This document shows, one piece after another, positions 13,380 through 26,119 of a DNA stretch of 64,000 nt. Source of the DNA: Litomosoides sigmodontis (Eukaryota; Nematoda; Chromadorea; Rhabditida; Onchocercidae); NCBI GenBank assembly GCA_963070105.1, contig OY718807.1, forward strand, positions 7,087,483 through 7,151,482, read 5' to 3'. Every line of letters starts with the position of its first letter. Position 1 is the first letter of the stretch. A program made the translations under genes and the position numbers. The notes beneath the pieces were generated by a model. The model was not told the origin of the DNA and searched no databases. It saw only the letters and a program-made list of their open reading frames with translations.

Positions 13380-13533
13380 TGACTTGCGAGGTCACGTACC
13401 TTAAGGTACTTCGCGGCTGGCTGCTAGTGGTTCTGTTCATGGCACATAGGTGTTGGGTAACCGAAGGTGTTTGTGGGTAGAGGTTGTGTAAGGTAACGAT
13501 GATTGATGTAAGTGTATTGTTTCAGAGTAAGGA
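13380..13533. promoter_or_regulatory. Short divergent intergenic region, TIM9-like/SLU7
   Basis: The 154 nt between the TIM9-like ATG (minus, 13379) and the SLU7 ATG (plus, 13534) must hold promoter or trans-splice signals for both. A TTGTTTCAG acceptor ends eight bases before the SLU7 ATG. A perfect 14-nt palindrome, GTACCTTAAGGTAC, lies at 13396-13409. The palindrome's centre coincides with a breakpoint used in the rearranged block at 21358. Promoter function is inferred from position only. Confidence 0.55.
13396..13409. repeat. Perfect 14-nt palindrome at a rearrangement breakpoint
   Basis: GTACCTTAAGGTAC is exactly self-complementary. It recurs intact in both arms of the large palindrome, for example at 20852-20865. 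The plus-strand SLU7 copy begins in its middle, at about 21358. Confidence 0.85.
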
Positions 13534-16500
13534 ATGGCATCAAGCGCTTCAGACATTCCTGTGTCGAAATTGCTACGGCAGGAAATTGGAATAAGTGATG
13601 TGCAAGAAGGACGGAAAAGTAAGGATGAATACAGAAAGCAAAAGGTGCCGAAATTCTTGTCATTAAAAAAATTTTTTCTTCATTTATTGCGAAAGAAAAA
13701 GTAGTGTATTTTGAAAGTTTTTTCTAACGACGTCCAATTGAAATGAATGTTTTTTGAAGGATTTGGAAGAAGAGCAAAAGTTGGGTATAGCTCCGGCAAC
13801 AGTGGATGTCGTCACGGGGCGCGACATCAATCCACACATTCCAGAATTCATTGCAAAGCATCCGTGGTACGTACCTGCTGATGGACCCACTCTACAGGCT
13901 AGTTTTTAAGTTCCAATATTATGGGGAGAAGTCTAATGTACATATACGTAATTATATCATTTATACCATCGCGAATCATTTTCCTGCAATAATGTCCTTT
14001 AGTTTCACTCAATTTTTACCCAACGAAATACACAATTTTAGCATCAACGGCCACACGAAGAGAGACAGATTAAGTGGTCATCAATTGATGATTGGTACAA
14101 AAGGGGTGTAACGACTGAAAGAGCTGCAAAGTTCCGGAAGGTTAGTCGAAATTTAAACCCAATATTGCAGAAATTGTTTTATTATTGAATTTCTGTATTA
14201 CATACTCTTGCCAAAATCATTATAAATTTAGGGTGCCTGTGAAAATTGTGGTGCTATGACACATGGAAGGAAGGACTGTTTAGAGAGACCTCGTAAAGTA
14301 GGTGCTATATGGACAAATCAAGATATTGCTCCAGACGAATATGTTCAGGTTTTTTTTTCTAAATTTCCTAAATTTTGAAACGTAATTTCTGTGTAAATCA
14401 GCTAATTTTGAAACTTTTCTTCAAAATTTTGTTACCATTGTCTAATTTTGTGATCTGTAAACTAATATTGTATAAAACTTTAATTGAAGCCGAAATTAAC
14501 GCTTGGTTGGGACGCGAAACGAGATCGATGGAATGGTTATGATCCCCAGACATACAAGCAAGTTGTTGAGGAGCATGAGAAGCTGGAGCAAACAAGGAAG
14601 CTTCTTAGAGAGGAGAAGGTAGTTTTGTTTTTTTCTTTATTCATTCAGATTTAAAATCTTTAATCATTCATATTAAAAATCTGCTATATATTATCGTTAT
14701 TCTATGCTTCTTATTTGCTTTAGATGAAGGGAGAACTTTTGAAAGAAGAATTGGAAGTGGGCGAAGATAGCCATCACATAGTAGAAGAACCCGCAGATGA
14801 AGACATGTATGCCGATGATGCTGATATGGCAGGTGTAACGGTTGATATGGATTCGCGTACGCGAATCACCGTGAGGAATCTTCGTATTAGGTATAAAAAT
14901 GAAATTTTCGACTAGCACTGTTTGGTCTTTCCATATATGAAATGGTTAATTAAAAGTAATTTCAGAGAAGATACTGCGAAATATCTGTATAATTTGGATC
15001 CAAATGGACCTTATTATGATCCAAAGTCTCGCTCAATGAGAGAAAATCCATTTGCAGTAAGTGAATTTTGTGGTAAAAAATATCGTTTTTCATATTTGCC
15101 AATTTTACTGTTATACCTCCTCTGTAGTATAATGTGAAATTGAACTAGATATTATGTTTTTCGATTAGTAAACCTTTCATATTTATTGAAATTATTGCTC
15201 TTGCAGAACGTACCCGGAAAAGAGAAAGAGGCAGCTAAATTTGCTGGCGAAAATTTCATACGTTATACGGGAGAAGTAGTACAGGCTAATGAAGCACAGG
15301 TATTTGCATGGCAGGCTCGTTGCAAAGGTTAGTACACCTATCATACTTTTATAATAGAAAAGGAATAAATAAATATAAGTCAAACATCAGTTTTCATGGT
15401 AGGGTATATGTACTGCTGACATAAAAAGGCTTCTGTTTCAATCGCTCTCGCTGGTCTTAATTTGTCAATTCAGGAATTGATGTACATGCATTAGCTGAGC
15501 CTACAAAACTAGAAGCAATGAAAAAAGAGTTTGAGCAACAAAAACTGAGTGCAGAAGACGAGCACAAGAGCAAATTATTGGAAAAATATGGTGGTGAGGT
15601 AAGTATAACATTTGTCGATACTGACCTCTCATTCTCATTTTCAGTGTTTATGTTATTGTAAAATCATCATTAGTGACATCCTCAATCCTCCTTTCCCTCC
15701 TCCTAAAAATCGTTTCTCTATTTAGAGGAAAAGGGCAGCCAAATATCGGAAATATTTTCAGAAGTATTTACATGCACCGCCGAAGGAATTGTTATTAGCG
15801 CAAACGGAGAATTACGTGGAGTATAACAGAAGAGGAAAAATAATTAAAGGTGAAGAGCGACGAGTGGTGCTAAGTCGTTATGAGGAAGACAAGTAAGTTT
15901 CATTTTTTCATATTTTGATGATTATGAAATTAAATTATAAAGTATGTAGTTGTATATATTATACATTAACCACTGTTTCTCAAGATGCTGCAAAATGTCT
16001 TTAATAGGCTTGCAGAAAGTGTCGACTGATCATATTTGTTACGGATCAATTAGTGATAGTAATGTTCTTTTATGTTCAGGTACTTGAATAATCACAAGTC
16101 TGTGTGGGGGTCTTATTGGAAATCTGGTCAGTGGGGTTTCGCATGTTGTCATTCTTTAATAAAGAATTCATACTGCCTTGGTGAAGCTGGTAAAACCAGA
16201 AATGCGACGAATGCCGAGGCAACTGTTTTGCCACAAAGCGTGGTGACAAAAGCAGATCCAAGTATCAAGCTAGAAACTACAGGTATTACTTTCGTTATTT
16301 TCATTTTTCTTCCAAATAATTATTTTCGCGATGTTGTAAGCAGCTACTTTTTTACATACAGCATCTGAAAATGAACCAGAAGAGGATGGAAATTCCTCTG
16401 TTGGTAGCGAATCGCCTTCAGATACATCTACCTCCGAGCTGAATTCTGAAGAAGAAAGGGAACGAGAAAAAGAACGACAGTATGAACTTGAAAAAGGTAC

Positions 16501-17270
16501 TTAGACATTTTCATGTTCTTTTAATAAAGCATAAGCAGTTGTTTTACCGCAAAACATGTGCACATAGATCCATATGTTAAGAAAGCAATTATTCAGCATT
16601 CCAACAGTTCTTTATGATAAGTGCTAAGAATAAAAAAAAAAAAATACTACTCGGGCCTTCAGCTAAACGTGATGAAAGAAGACGTGAAAGAAGAAGGGAG
16701 AAGAGAAAGCGACAAAAGGAGCGAAAAGACGAATACAAAAAAACGCAAAAGTTAAAGAAAAGATGCAGTTCGGATGAAATTTCATCAGACAATGAGAGGA
16801 AAAAGAAAGAAGAACTTGAACAAGCAATCAAAAAAATCAATAAGGATCGAGAGGATGCTGAAGAGAGTTTGAAATTGGTATTTTTTTCTTTTTTAAAAAA
16901 TAGGTTTTTTCATAGGGTTTTAATCATTGTCCACTATGACAAATTATCCAACTTTTAAGGCGTGAGCTGGATGTATTCATTAATTATTGAACATAATTAA
17001 ATATCAAAAGATGCTGGCTTTATACATTTCTTCTACGGAATTTTAAGGTTACATAGTAGTTGAAACGACGACATATGAACAAAATTAGAAGAGAGAAATG
17101 ATAACGTAAATTTATAGGGTGATCGAAAACGGCGCTATCATTCTAATTATGATGTGAGCGCTCCTACGTCTGCTGAAATGGAAGCTTATAAACTAACAAA
17201 AATTCATGCAAATGATCCAATGGCTTCATTTATGGAAAAACGTCGGAAGAAACGATCAAAAAAGAGTTGA
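13534..17270 (+). CDS. SLU7: Pre-mRNA splicing factor SLU7 (intact parent copy)
   Basis: Second-step splicing factor that helps select the 3' splice site. Fourteen exons: 13534-13644, 13760-13897, 14042-14140, 14232-14348, 14490-14618, 14724-14890, 14966-15056, 15207-15327, 15474-15598, 15726-15892, 16080-16282, 16362-16496, 16597-16877 and 17118-17270; 678 residues against 586 in human. The extra length is mostly a charged C-terminal region. Features: [10 protein letters not shown] near residue 60; a CCHC zinc knuckle [14 protein letters not shown] at about 118-131; [50 protein letters not shown]; and a terminal [15 protein letters not shown]. Intron 2 (from 13898) starts with GC, not GT: homology demands TLQ|HQRP. 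The ATG follows a TTTCAG acceptor. Damaged copies lie at 21492-25180, 26712-29120 and 29592-33278. Confidence 0.96.
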
Positions 17271-18252
17271 ATGCTTTTGATATTGTTGTGAAATTGGTCT
17301 TTTAAAATATTTACTGTATTTTGAGAATGCTGTATATTTGTCAGATTTTTTTTATAAGAAATGACATATTAATGAAAGTTAGATTTAGGTTTGTGATATT
17401 TGTTGATTAATGATTTTGGTCTGAGAACATTGTTCTTATTCCAGTGTATTTTTAATTTTTAACTTTTATGAGTGGATAAATATACAAAAATACAAAACAA
17501 ACCTTGAAAAAAGACCAATTATGCTTCTCCATCTTGTACATAATAATATTGCATAAGCGTAAAAATATAAAGGCGATTGAATGTTGATTGAATCGTGCTC
17601 ATAACGCATTTTATAGTACTACTTTAATGTGATGATATGAATGAGACTTAATTCAACGCGTTTGGTACACTAGATTTCTTGCGTGAATCGGTAGAAACTC
17701 GAAATATGAGAAAAAACGATTTCAGTTCTCCTACTGGACAGGAGCGATGAAATACTTTGCATGGTATTTGAAAATTAAAGAACGAGATTAGTCTACCAGT
17801 GGTGAAAGATGGTTTGATCAGATACTGAGTATGGTGGATAGTGAGTCTTCTTAAATGATTTGATAAGCTAACAATGTTTCGGCCGAAAGCTGTGGAGTTA
17901 AGTCATACCTTTACACTGACAGTACGGTGTGCAGAAGTGCGACGTCGTACTCAATGATGACAGAGATAAATGGATTTGTTGGATGAGTGATTTATAATAA
18001 ATGAAATGGGCGTAGATAGTTAACCATATGGGATAGAAGTGAATTCAAATTTTCGTTAGGAAATTATGAAAACAGGCATTACAATAAACGAAGAAGTAGT
18101 TAGGAAATTATTGCTGCTTAGACTTAGCTCTGAAATTATGGGTTAACAAATCTTGAGCCAATATCTCCTTTACTTGTAAACAGCATTATTTTAAGGCAAT
18201 TATTATTTAGTTCAAATGTTTTGTTTAACTGGCATATTTTAATTAACTTTAG

Positions 18253-19694
18253 TTCAAGCACAATTATGGATTTGGGATCGAGAAATCACCTCGTTTATGG
18301 TATTGAACACTGCTCTCGATTCGAATAGTAATTTCCGTTTCATCCTTTTGTGTTTGGAATGGTCAATGCATGGCGGTTTGTGGCTGATTTTTAGGTATTT
18401 TTTTAGGCACTTCCATATCCTTATTCAAACTTTCATAACTCTTAATTATTAAATTAAGTATTGAATAAGAAGTGTTGATCGAATGGATAATTTTGAAATC
18501 TTGAAATACCTGTAATATTTTTGTACATTTTAGTATTTAATGATTTTTGTTTTCAGTTTATTAATATCCCTGGTGTCTATGAGATATAATTTTTCGTTGA
18601 ATACCAAATATGGATTAGTTATATTAACGTTTGGTGAGTGTTTTGGTTTTTTAGGCAATATTTTTCCAGGATTATCAAAATCTCCACGTAGTCAGTTAAA
18701 CTAGCAAAGTTTTTTAGGCCTTTGCGTCGATCTGATAATTGTTGGAGCTATTAAAGGAATAGTAAGAAGACCACGGCCACCTTCTAACATCAAGGACCAG
18801 GTATACAATTGTTTTGAATCTGCTGTACTGTTTGGATTAGGGTGTTGATACAATTTCAAATCCCACAAATATTCTTCTATCTTTCGTCACCTGCGCTAAT
18901 CTCGCTTCAATTATTTGCTTTTTGGTTAAAATAAGAACTGTTTGACACATCAAGACTTGAATTCAAGGCAAGTATTTTAGAATCGCCTTGTCGTAAATCA
19001 CTCAATATCCGATACCCTCAGATTTACATCATTAAACATTGCAGCTCTATGAGGCGCCTTTGGTCGATAAATTTTCATTTCCTTCTGGTCATTCTTCTCG
19101 TGGTGCGATGCTATCAGTGTTGTGGTAACACTCAAATTTGAATTTCGTATATACTGGATAGAAAAAAATTTTCTGATGTACTTTAAAGTATTTCATCGCG
19201 ACAAATTTGCATTGGACTTGCTAGTATAACGTTATTTTCACGTTTCAGTTTGGAATTTTGTTCGTTTTCACCTTTCATTACCCTCACTGTGAACTTACTT
19301 CCATTTATATTGGGAGCTTCACGAGTTTTTATTGGTCGACACTATGCTAGCGATGTCATAATGGGTTCATTTTATCCGCATCTTTATTTTATTACTAGGA
19401 ATAGGCCATATTTCTTCAAGATTTCTCTATGTGAGCATAGAGCACTTTTGGCCGTTGGTCGTAATCGTATTTCAAATTCTTGAGCTGTTTAATTTCAACT
19501 TTAAAGTTCTGGATCAAAAGTATTTGGATGACGGAACATTTTTTTCACGTTTTCGCTTCAACTGTATTACTATAGGTTTATTAATTGGTTACGCAGAAGG
19601 CTATTTGGTACAATGTTTGCCGGTATGTACAGTAAATCTTTTCCACCAGATGTTTCTTCCAGTGTTTGGTGGTAATGAACAACAGAATACATAG
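18253..19694 (+). CDS. PAP2-superfamily lipid phosphatase, PLPP6-like (5' end unresolved)
   Basis: Membrane phosphatase of the PAP2 superfamily, probably acting on polyisoprenoid or presqualene diphosphates if the PLPP6 likeness holds. Exons 18253-18394, 18557-18633, 18718-18800, 19045-19124, 19249-19364 and 19399-19694; about 264 residues read. All three catalytic motifs are present: KGIVRRPRP (KX6RP), FSFPSGHSSR (PSGH) and SRVFIGRHYASD (SRX5HX3D). Several hydrophobic segments flank them. The first listed exon starts after a CTTTAG acceptor and opens with AQLWIWDREIT, so an upstream start exon is expected. A weak candidate starts at ATG 17874 with donor GTACTC, giving matching phase, but I am not confident in it. 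Parts of the last two exons recur in the rearranged block. Confidence 0.85.
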
Positions 19695-20208
19695 GCTAAT
19701 GTAAGCTTGGAGAACTTTATCTGTATACTAGTAATATTCGCTTAACGATGGATGATTTGGTTCATTTTTATAAGTAATCGTTGTTTAGCTGTGTCTCATT
19801 CTTCATCGATTCTTTACATATGCAGTTCATACAGTTAGCACAGTGTATTAATTATATAATGATTTTCACTTCCATATTTAAAACTTAAGTGCTGATTTTT
19901 CCACTGTTGAAAACTGAATACTTTTTTCGGATTTCCAAATGTTCAGTGAGCAATCGTGGTAAGTTTAGTGAAAAAAATTTAGTGAAATTCATTTATATTC
20001 CTTGTTGTAGGTTACGTCAGTTCTTCTCACGCAGATATGTTATCACTTGATTGCGTAGCGTTAAAAAAAGAAAGGAACAGAAACTCGAGATGATACAATT
20101 GGTCCATTTTTGAGTAGAATTACCGAATATTAGGAAGAGCTTTTTTCTTTTTATCTTCGTGAATTAAAAAGAAATCCGAACATTCTAACTTATCTTTTAT
20201 CAGTGTAT
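19695..20208 (+). other. 3' flank of the phosphatase gene, no coding signal
   Basis: AT-rich DNA after the stop at 19692-19694. It holds no consistent exons and no recognisable RNA gene. It ends where the left 318-nt direct repeat begins. Confidence 0.5.
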
Positions 20209-20526
20209 TCCAACTTTATTATTGCAGAATAAGTGCCATTTTGTGTGAATAAATGACTCTATTTTTTGCTTGTAACAAAACAACGCAATATCCAGGTGCA
20301 ATTTAAGGGTTGAATCTGTGCCCTGAGAAGACGTAGCAATTTCTTCTTGATTGTTGAAACCGGTGAGGTAGCAGCTGCTCGCTATGAAAGCTAAGAAATT
20401 AGAAAATACGCATAAATCTATTCAATTCACTTTCTACGCCGTTCTTGAATGGAGGGAAACATTTGATCTCAAAGTAGGGAGGGAGCACTTTTTTGATTAA
20501 GAAACCAAATTAGCAATAAAGGATTC
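20209..20526 (+). repeat. 318-nt direct repeat, left copy
   Basis: This segment begins TCCAACTTTATTATTGCAG and ends GCAATAAAGGATTC. It recurs in the same orientation at 34247-34564 with equal length and only a few substitutions (for example aagtgcc/aaatgca and acgcat/atgcat). The two copies bracket the whole palindromic insertion, like a very long target-site duplication. I see no coding sequence in it. Confidence 0.92.
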
Positions 20527-20534
20527 TCTAAGTA

Positions 20535-20692
20535 ATGTGAGCATAGAGCACTTTTGGCCGTTGGTCGTAATCGTATTTCAAATTCTTGAGCTGTTTAATT
20601 TCAACTTTAAAGTTCTGGATCTAAAGTATTTGGATGACGGAACATTTTTTTCACGTTTTCGCTTCAACTGTATTACTATAGGTTTATTAGCA
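20535..20692 (+). pseudogene. Phosphatase last-exon fragment (left arm)
   Basis: Near-identical to 19429-19586, the start of the final exon of the PAP2 phosphatase, with one visible residue change (DQKYL to DLKYL). The reading continues past the junction into inverted SLU7 exon 1, giving a chimeric open frame of no likely function. The junction shares TTTATTA-type microhomology. The mirror copy is at about 34081-34240 on minus. Confidence 0.9.
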
Positions 20693-21228
20693 ATTTCGAC
20701 ACAGGAATGTCTGAAGCGCTTGATGCCATTCCTTACTCTGAAACAATACACTTACATTACATCGTTACCTTACACAACCTCTACCCACAAACACCTTCGG
20801 TTACCCAACACCTATGTGCCATGAACAGAACCACTAGCAGCAAGCCGCGAAGTACCTTAAGGTACGTGACCTCGCAAGTCAATGAATGCTGGTATCACGC
20901 AAGTTTTTGTTGATTTTACTTGAGGCTGATCATTCCACAGGTATGTCAGAGCTTTTCGGCTACTATTTTCCATCATTTTTTTACACTTTAATGGAACGTG
21001 TCTGCGATTACTTCTGAGCGTGCAGTACAAGCAGTGTGGAATGTTGTCATAATACATTGTACATGCAACTTTTGTAATGTAAATATTATGTAATATTATA
21101 TTACGCTGTTGGTAGTTTTTATTTGGATAGTAAAAAACTTCATATATTTGTTACTATGTGATGAATTTTGTGAATTGAAAAAGTTTGGTTAATATTTTTG
21201 GCTCAAAGAATTTCTCGCGGTTTACAAT
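20691..21228 (+). pseudogene. Inverted TIM9-like 5' half plus SLU7 exon 1 (left arm)
   Basis: Reverse-complement copy of about 13034-13576. The TIM9-like first exon is on plus with ATG at 20882, but its donor GTAAGT is lost by a 4-nt deletion (GCAAGTTTTT). The exon 2 acceptor is altered from TTTTTAG to TTTTTGG. Exon 2 stops abruptly after the FLAVYN codons, at about 21228. SLU7 exon 1 is on minus and truncated. Neither gene can be expressed normally from this piece. The mirror copy is 33541-34080. Confidence 0.88.
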
Positions 21229-21357
21229 AGGTTAGTCGAAATTTAAACCCAATATTGCAGAAATTGTTTTATTATTGAATTTCTGTATTACATACTCTTG
21301 CCAAAATCATTATAAATTTAGGGTGCCTGCGAAAATTGTGGTGCTATGACACATGGA
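21229..21357 (+). repeat. SLU7 intron 3/exon 4 fragment at a junction
   Basis: Plus-strand copy of about 14139-14268: all of intron 3 and the first zinc-knuckle codons of exon 4, ending at ACACATGGA. It is followed at once by SLU7 5' flank starting in the middle of the 14-nt palindrome. The mirror copy is 33413-33540. Confidence 0.88.
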
Positions 21358-21491
21358 CTTAAGGTACTTCGCGGCTGGCTGCTAGTGGTTGTGTTCATGG
21401 CACATACGTGTTGGGTAACCGAAGGTGTTTGTGGGTAGAGGTTGTGTAAGGTAACGATGATTGATGTAAGTGTATTGTTTCAGAGTAAGGA

Positions 21492-24400
21492 ATGGCATCA
21501 AGCGCTTCAGACATTCCTGTGTCGAAATTGCTACGGCAGGAAATTGGAATAAGTGATGTGCAAGAAGGACGGAAAAGTAAGGATGAATACAGAAAGCAAA
21601 AGGTGCCGAAATTCTTGTCATTAAAAAAATTTTTTCTTCATTTATTGCGAAAGAAAAAGTAGTGTATTTTGAAAGTTTTTTCTAACGACGTCCAATTGAA
21701 ATGAATGTTTTTTGAAGGATTTGGAAGAAGAGCAAAAGTTGGGTATAGCTCCGGCAACAGTGGATGTCGTCACGGGGCGCGACATCAATCCACACATTCC
21801 AGAATTCATTGCAAAGCATCCGTGGTACGTACCTGCTGATGGACCCACTCTACAGGCTAGTTTTTAAGTTCCAATATTATGGGGAGAAGTCTAATGTACA
21901 TATACGTAATTATATCATTTATACCATCGCGAATCATTTTCCTGCAATAATGTCCTTTAGTTTCACTCAATTTTTACCCAACGAAATACACAATTTTAGC
22001 ATCAACGGCCACACGAAGAGAGACAGATTAAGTGGTCATCAATTGATGATTGGTACAAAAGGGGTGTAACGACTGAAAGAGCTGCAAAGTTCCGGAAGGT
22101 TAGTCGAAATTTAAACCCAATATTGCAGAAATTGTTTTATTATTGAATTTCTGTATTACATACTCTTGCCAAAATCATTATAAATTTAGGGTGCCTGTGA
22201 AAATTGTGGTGCTATGACACATGGAAGGAAGGACTGTTTAGAGAGACCTCGTAAAGTAGGTGCTATATGGACAAATCAAGATATTGCTCCAGACGAATAT
22301 GTTCAGGTTTTTTTTTCTAAATTTCCTAAATTTTGAAACGTAATTTCTGTGTAAATCAGCTAATTTTGAAACTTTTCTTCAAAATTTTGTTACCATTGTC
22401 TAATTTTGTGATCTGTAAACTAATATTGTATAAAACTTTAATTGAAGCCGAAATTAACGCTTGGTTGGGACGCGAAACGAGATCGATGGAATGGTTATGA
22501 TCCCCAGACATACAAGCAAGTTGTTGAGGAGCATGAGAAGCTGGAGCAAACAAGGAAGCTTCTTAGAGAGGAGAAGGTAGTTTTGTTTTTTTCTTTATTC
22601 ATTCAGATTTAAAATCTTTAATCATTCATATTAAAAATCTGCTATATATTATCGTTATTCTATGCTTCTTATTTGCTTTAGATGAAGGGAGAACTTTTGA
22701 AAGAAGAATTGGAAGTGGGCGAAGATAGCCATCACATAGTAGAAGAACCCGCAGATGAAGACATGTATGCCGATGATGCTGATATGGCAGGTGTAACGGT
22801 TGATATGGATTCGCGTACGCGAATCACCGTGAGGAATCTTCGTATTAGGTATAAAAATGAAATTTTCGACTAGCACTGTTTGGTCTTTCCATATATGAAA
22901 TGGTTAATTAAAAGTAATTTCAGAGAAGATACTGCGAAATATCTGTATAATTTGGATCCAAATGGACCTTATTATGATCCAAAGTCTCGCTCAATGAGAG
23001 AAAATCCATTTGCAGTAAGTGAATTTTGTGGTAAAAAATATCGTTTTTCATATTTGCCAATTTTACTGTTATACCTCCTCTGTAGTATAATGTGAAATTG
23101 AACTAGATATTATGTTTTTCGATTAGTAAACCTTTCATATTTATTGAAATTATTGCTCTTGCAGAACGTACCCGGAAAAGAGAAAGAGGCAGCTAAATTT
23201 GCTGGCGAAAATTTCATACGTTATACGGGAGAAGTAGTACAGGCTAATGAAGCACAGGTATTTGCATGGCAGGCTCGTTGCAAAGGTTAGTACACCTATC
23301 ATACTTTTATAATAGAAAAGGAATAAATAAATATAAGTCAAACATCAGTTTTCATGGTAGGGTATATGTACTGCTGACATAAAAAGGCTTCTGTTTCAAT
23401 CGCTCTCGCTGGTCTTAATTTGTCAATTCAGGAATTGATGTACATGCATTAGCTGAGCCTACAAAACTAGAAGCAATGAAAAAAGAGTTTGAGCAACAAA
23501 AACTGAGTGCAGAAGACGAGCACAAGAGCAAATTATTGGAAAAATATGGTGGTGAGGTAAGTATAACATTTGTCGATACTGACCTCTCATTCTCATTTTC
23601 AGTGTTTATGTTATTGTAAAATCATCATTAGTGACATCCTCAATCCTCCTTTCCCTCCTCCTAAAAATCGTTTCTCTATTTAGAGGAAAAGGGCAGCCAA
23701 ATATCGGAAATATTTTCAGAAGTATTTACATGCACCGCCGAAGGAATTGTTATTAGCGCAAACGGAGAATTACGTGGAGTATAACAGAAGAGGAAAAATA
23801 ATTAAAGGTGAAGAGCGACGAGTGGTGCTAAGTCGTTATGAGGAAGACAAGTAAGTTTCATTTTTTCATATTTTGATGATTATGAAATTAAATTATAAAG
23901 TATGTAGTTGTATATATTATACATTAACCACTGTTTCTCAAGATGCTGCAAAATGTCTTTAATAGGCTTGCAGAAAGTGTCGACTGATCATATTTGTTAC
24001 GGATCAATTAGTGATAGTAATGTTCTTTTATGTTCAGGTACTTGAATAATCACAAGTCTGTGTGGGGGTCTTATTGGAAATCTGGTCAGTGGGGTTTCGC
24101 ATGTTGTCATTCTTTAATAAAGAATTCATACTGTCTTGGTGAAGCTGGTAAAACCAGAAATGCGACGAATGCCGAGGCAACTGTTTTGCCACAAAGCGTG
24201 GTGACAAAAGCAGATCCAAGTATCAAGCTAGAAACTACAGGTATTACTTTCGTTATTTTCATTTTTCTTCCAAATAATTATTTTCGCGATGTTGTAAGCA
24301 GCTACTTTTTTACATACAGCATCTGAAAATGAACCAGAAGAGGATGGAAATTCTGAGGAAGAAAGGGAACGGGAAAAAGAACGATAGTATGAACTTGAAA

Positions 24401-25180
24401 AAGGCACTTAGACATTTTCATGTTCTTTTAATAAAGCATAAGCAGTTGTTTTACCGCAAAACATGTGCACATAGATCCATATGTTAAGAAAGCAATTATT
24501 CAGCATTCCAACAGTTCTTTATGATAAGTGCTAAGAATAAAAAAAAAAAATAAATACTACTCGGGCCTTCAGCTAAACGTGATGAAAGAAGACGTGAAAG
24601 AAGAAGGGAGAAGAGAAAGCGACAAAAGGAGCGAAAAGACGAATACAAAAAAACGCAAAAGTTAAAGAAAAGATGCAGTTCGGATGAAATTTCATCAGAC
24701 AATGAGAGGAAAAAGAAAGAAGAACTTGAACAAGCAATCAAAAAAATCAATAAGGATCGAGAGGATGCTGAAGAGAGTTTGAAATTGGTATTTTTTTCTT
24801 TTTTAAAAAATAGGTTTTTTCATAGGGTTTTAATCATTGTCCACTATGACAAATTATCCAACTTTTAAGGCGTGAGCTGGATGTATTCATTAATTATTGA
24901 ACATAATTAAATATCAAAAGATGCTGGCTTTATACATTTCTTCTACGGAATTTTAAGGTTACATAGTAGTTGAAACGACGACATATGAACAAAATTAGAA
25001 GAGAGAAATGATAACGTAAATTTATAGGGTGATCGAAAACGGCGCTATCATTCTAATTATGATGTGAGCGCTCCTACGTCTGCTGAAATGGAAGCTTATA
25101 AACTAACAAAAATTCATGCAAATGATCCAATGGCTTCATTTATGGAAAAACGTCGGAAGAAACGATCAAAAAAGAGTTGA
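21492..25180 (+). pseudogene. SLU7: SLU7 copy A (plus arm), premature stop
   Basis: Offset of 7,958 nt from the parent with very few substitutions through exon 11. All parental exon boundaries are present, including the GC donor of intron 2. In exon 12 a 51-nt in-frame deletion (17 codons) lies between AATTC repeats and is followed by CGA-TAG in place of CGA-CAG (stop at 24385-24387). The exon 12 donor has changed from GGTACT to GGCACT. Exon 13 has a further TAA after its A-tract. Translation would end near residue 511, losing the basic C-terminal region. It keeps the zinc knuckle and core, so a truncated product is conceivable, but I class it as a pseudogene. Confidence 0.88.
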
Positions 25181-26069
25181 ATGCTTTTGATATTGTTGTG
25201 AAATTGGTCTTTTAAAATATTTACTGTATTTTGAGAATGCTGTATATTTGTCAGATTTTTTTTATAAGAAATGACATATTAATGAAAGTTAGATTTAGGT
25301 TTGTGATATTTGTTGATTAATGATTTTGGTCTGAGAACATTGTTCTTATTCCAGTGTATTTTTAATTTTTAACTTTTATGAGTGGATAAATATACAAAAA
25401 TACAAAACAAACCTTGAAAAAAGACCAATTATGCTTCTCCATCTTGTACATAATAATATTGCATAAGCGTAAAAATATAAAGGCGATTGAATGTTGATTG
25501 AATCGTGCTCATAACGCATTTTATAGTACTACTTTAATGTGATGATATGAATGAGACTTAATTCAACGCGTTTGGTACACTAGATTTCTTGCGTGAATCG
25601 GTAGAAACTCGAAATATGAGAAAAAACGATTTCAGTTCTCCTACTGGACAGGAGCGATGAAATACTTTGCATGGTATTTGAAAATTAAAGAACGAGATTA
25701 GTCTACCAGTGGTGAAAGATGGTTTGATCAGATACTGAGTATGGTGGATAGTGAGTCTTCTTAAATGATTTGATAAGCTAACAATGTTTCGGCCGAAACC
25801 TGTGGAGTTAAGTCATACCTTTACACTGACAGTACGGTGTGCAGAAGTGTGACGTCGTACTCAATGATGACAGAGATAAATGGATTTGTTGGATGAGTGA
25901 TTTATAATAAATGAAACGGGCGTAGATAGTTACCAGATGGGATAGAAGTGATAGCGAAAGGGAGATTGAATTAAAATCTTCGTTAGGAAATTATGAAAAC
26001 AGGCATGACAATAAACGAAGTAGTTAGGAAATTATTTCATTTTTTTCGAAGTAGTTAGGAAATTATTTG

Positions 26070-26119
26070 CAGTTTGGAATTTTGTTCGTTTTCATCTTTC
26101 ATTACCCTCACTGTGAACT
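26070..26119 (+). repeat. Phosphatase exon fragment at the palindrome centre
   Basis: About 50 nt match 19246-19296, the start of the phosphatase exon encoding LEFCSFSPFITLTVN, with a few substitutions. The piece sits between the plus arm (SLU7 3' flank, ending about 26068) and the minus arm (inverted SLU7 3' flank from about 26122). It forms part of the loop between the arms. Confidence 0.87.

Noticed and set aside
20537..20824. 95-codon open frame as a novel gene
   Set aside because: It is a chimera of a phosphatase exon fragment and antisense SLU7 exon 1 created at a rearrangement junction.
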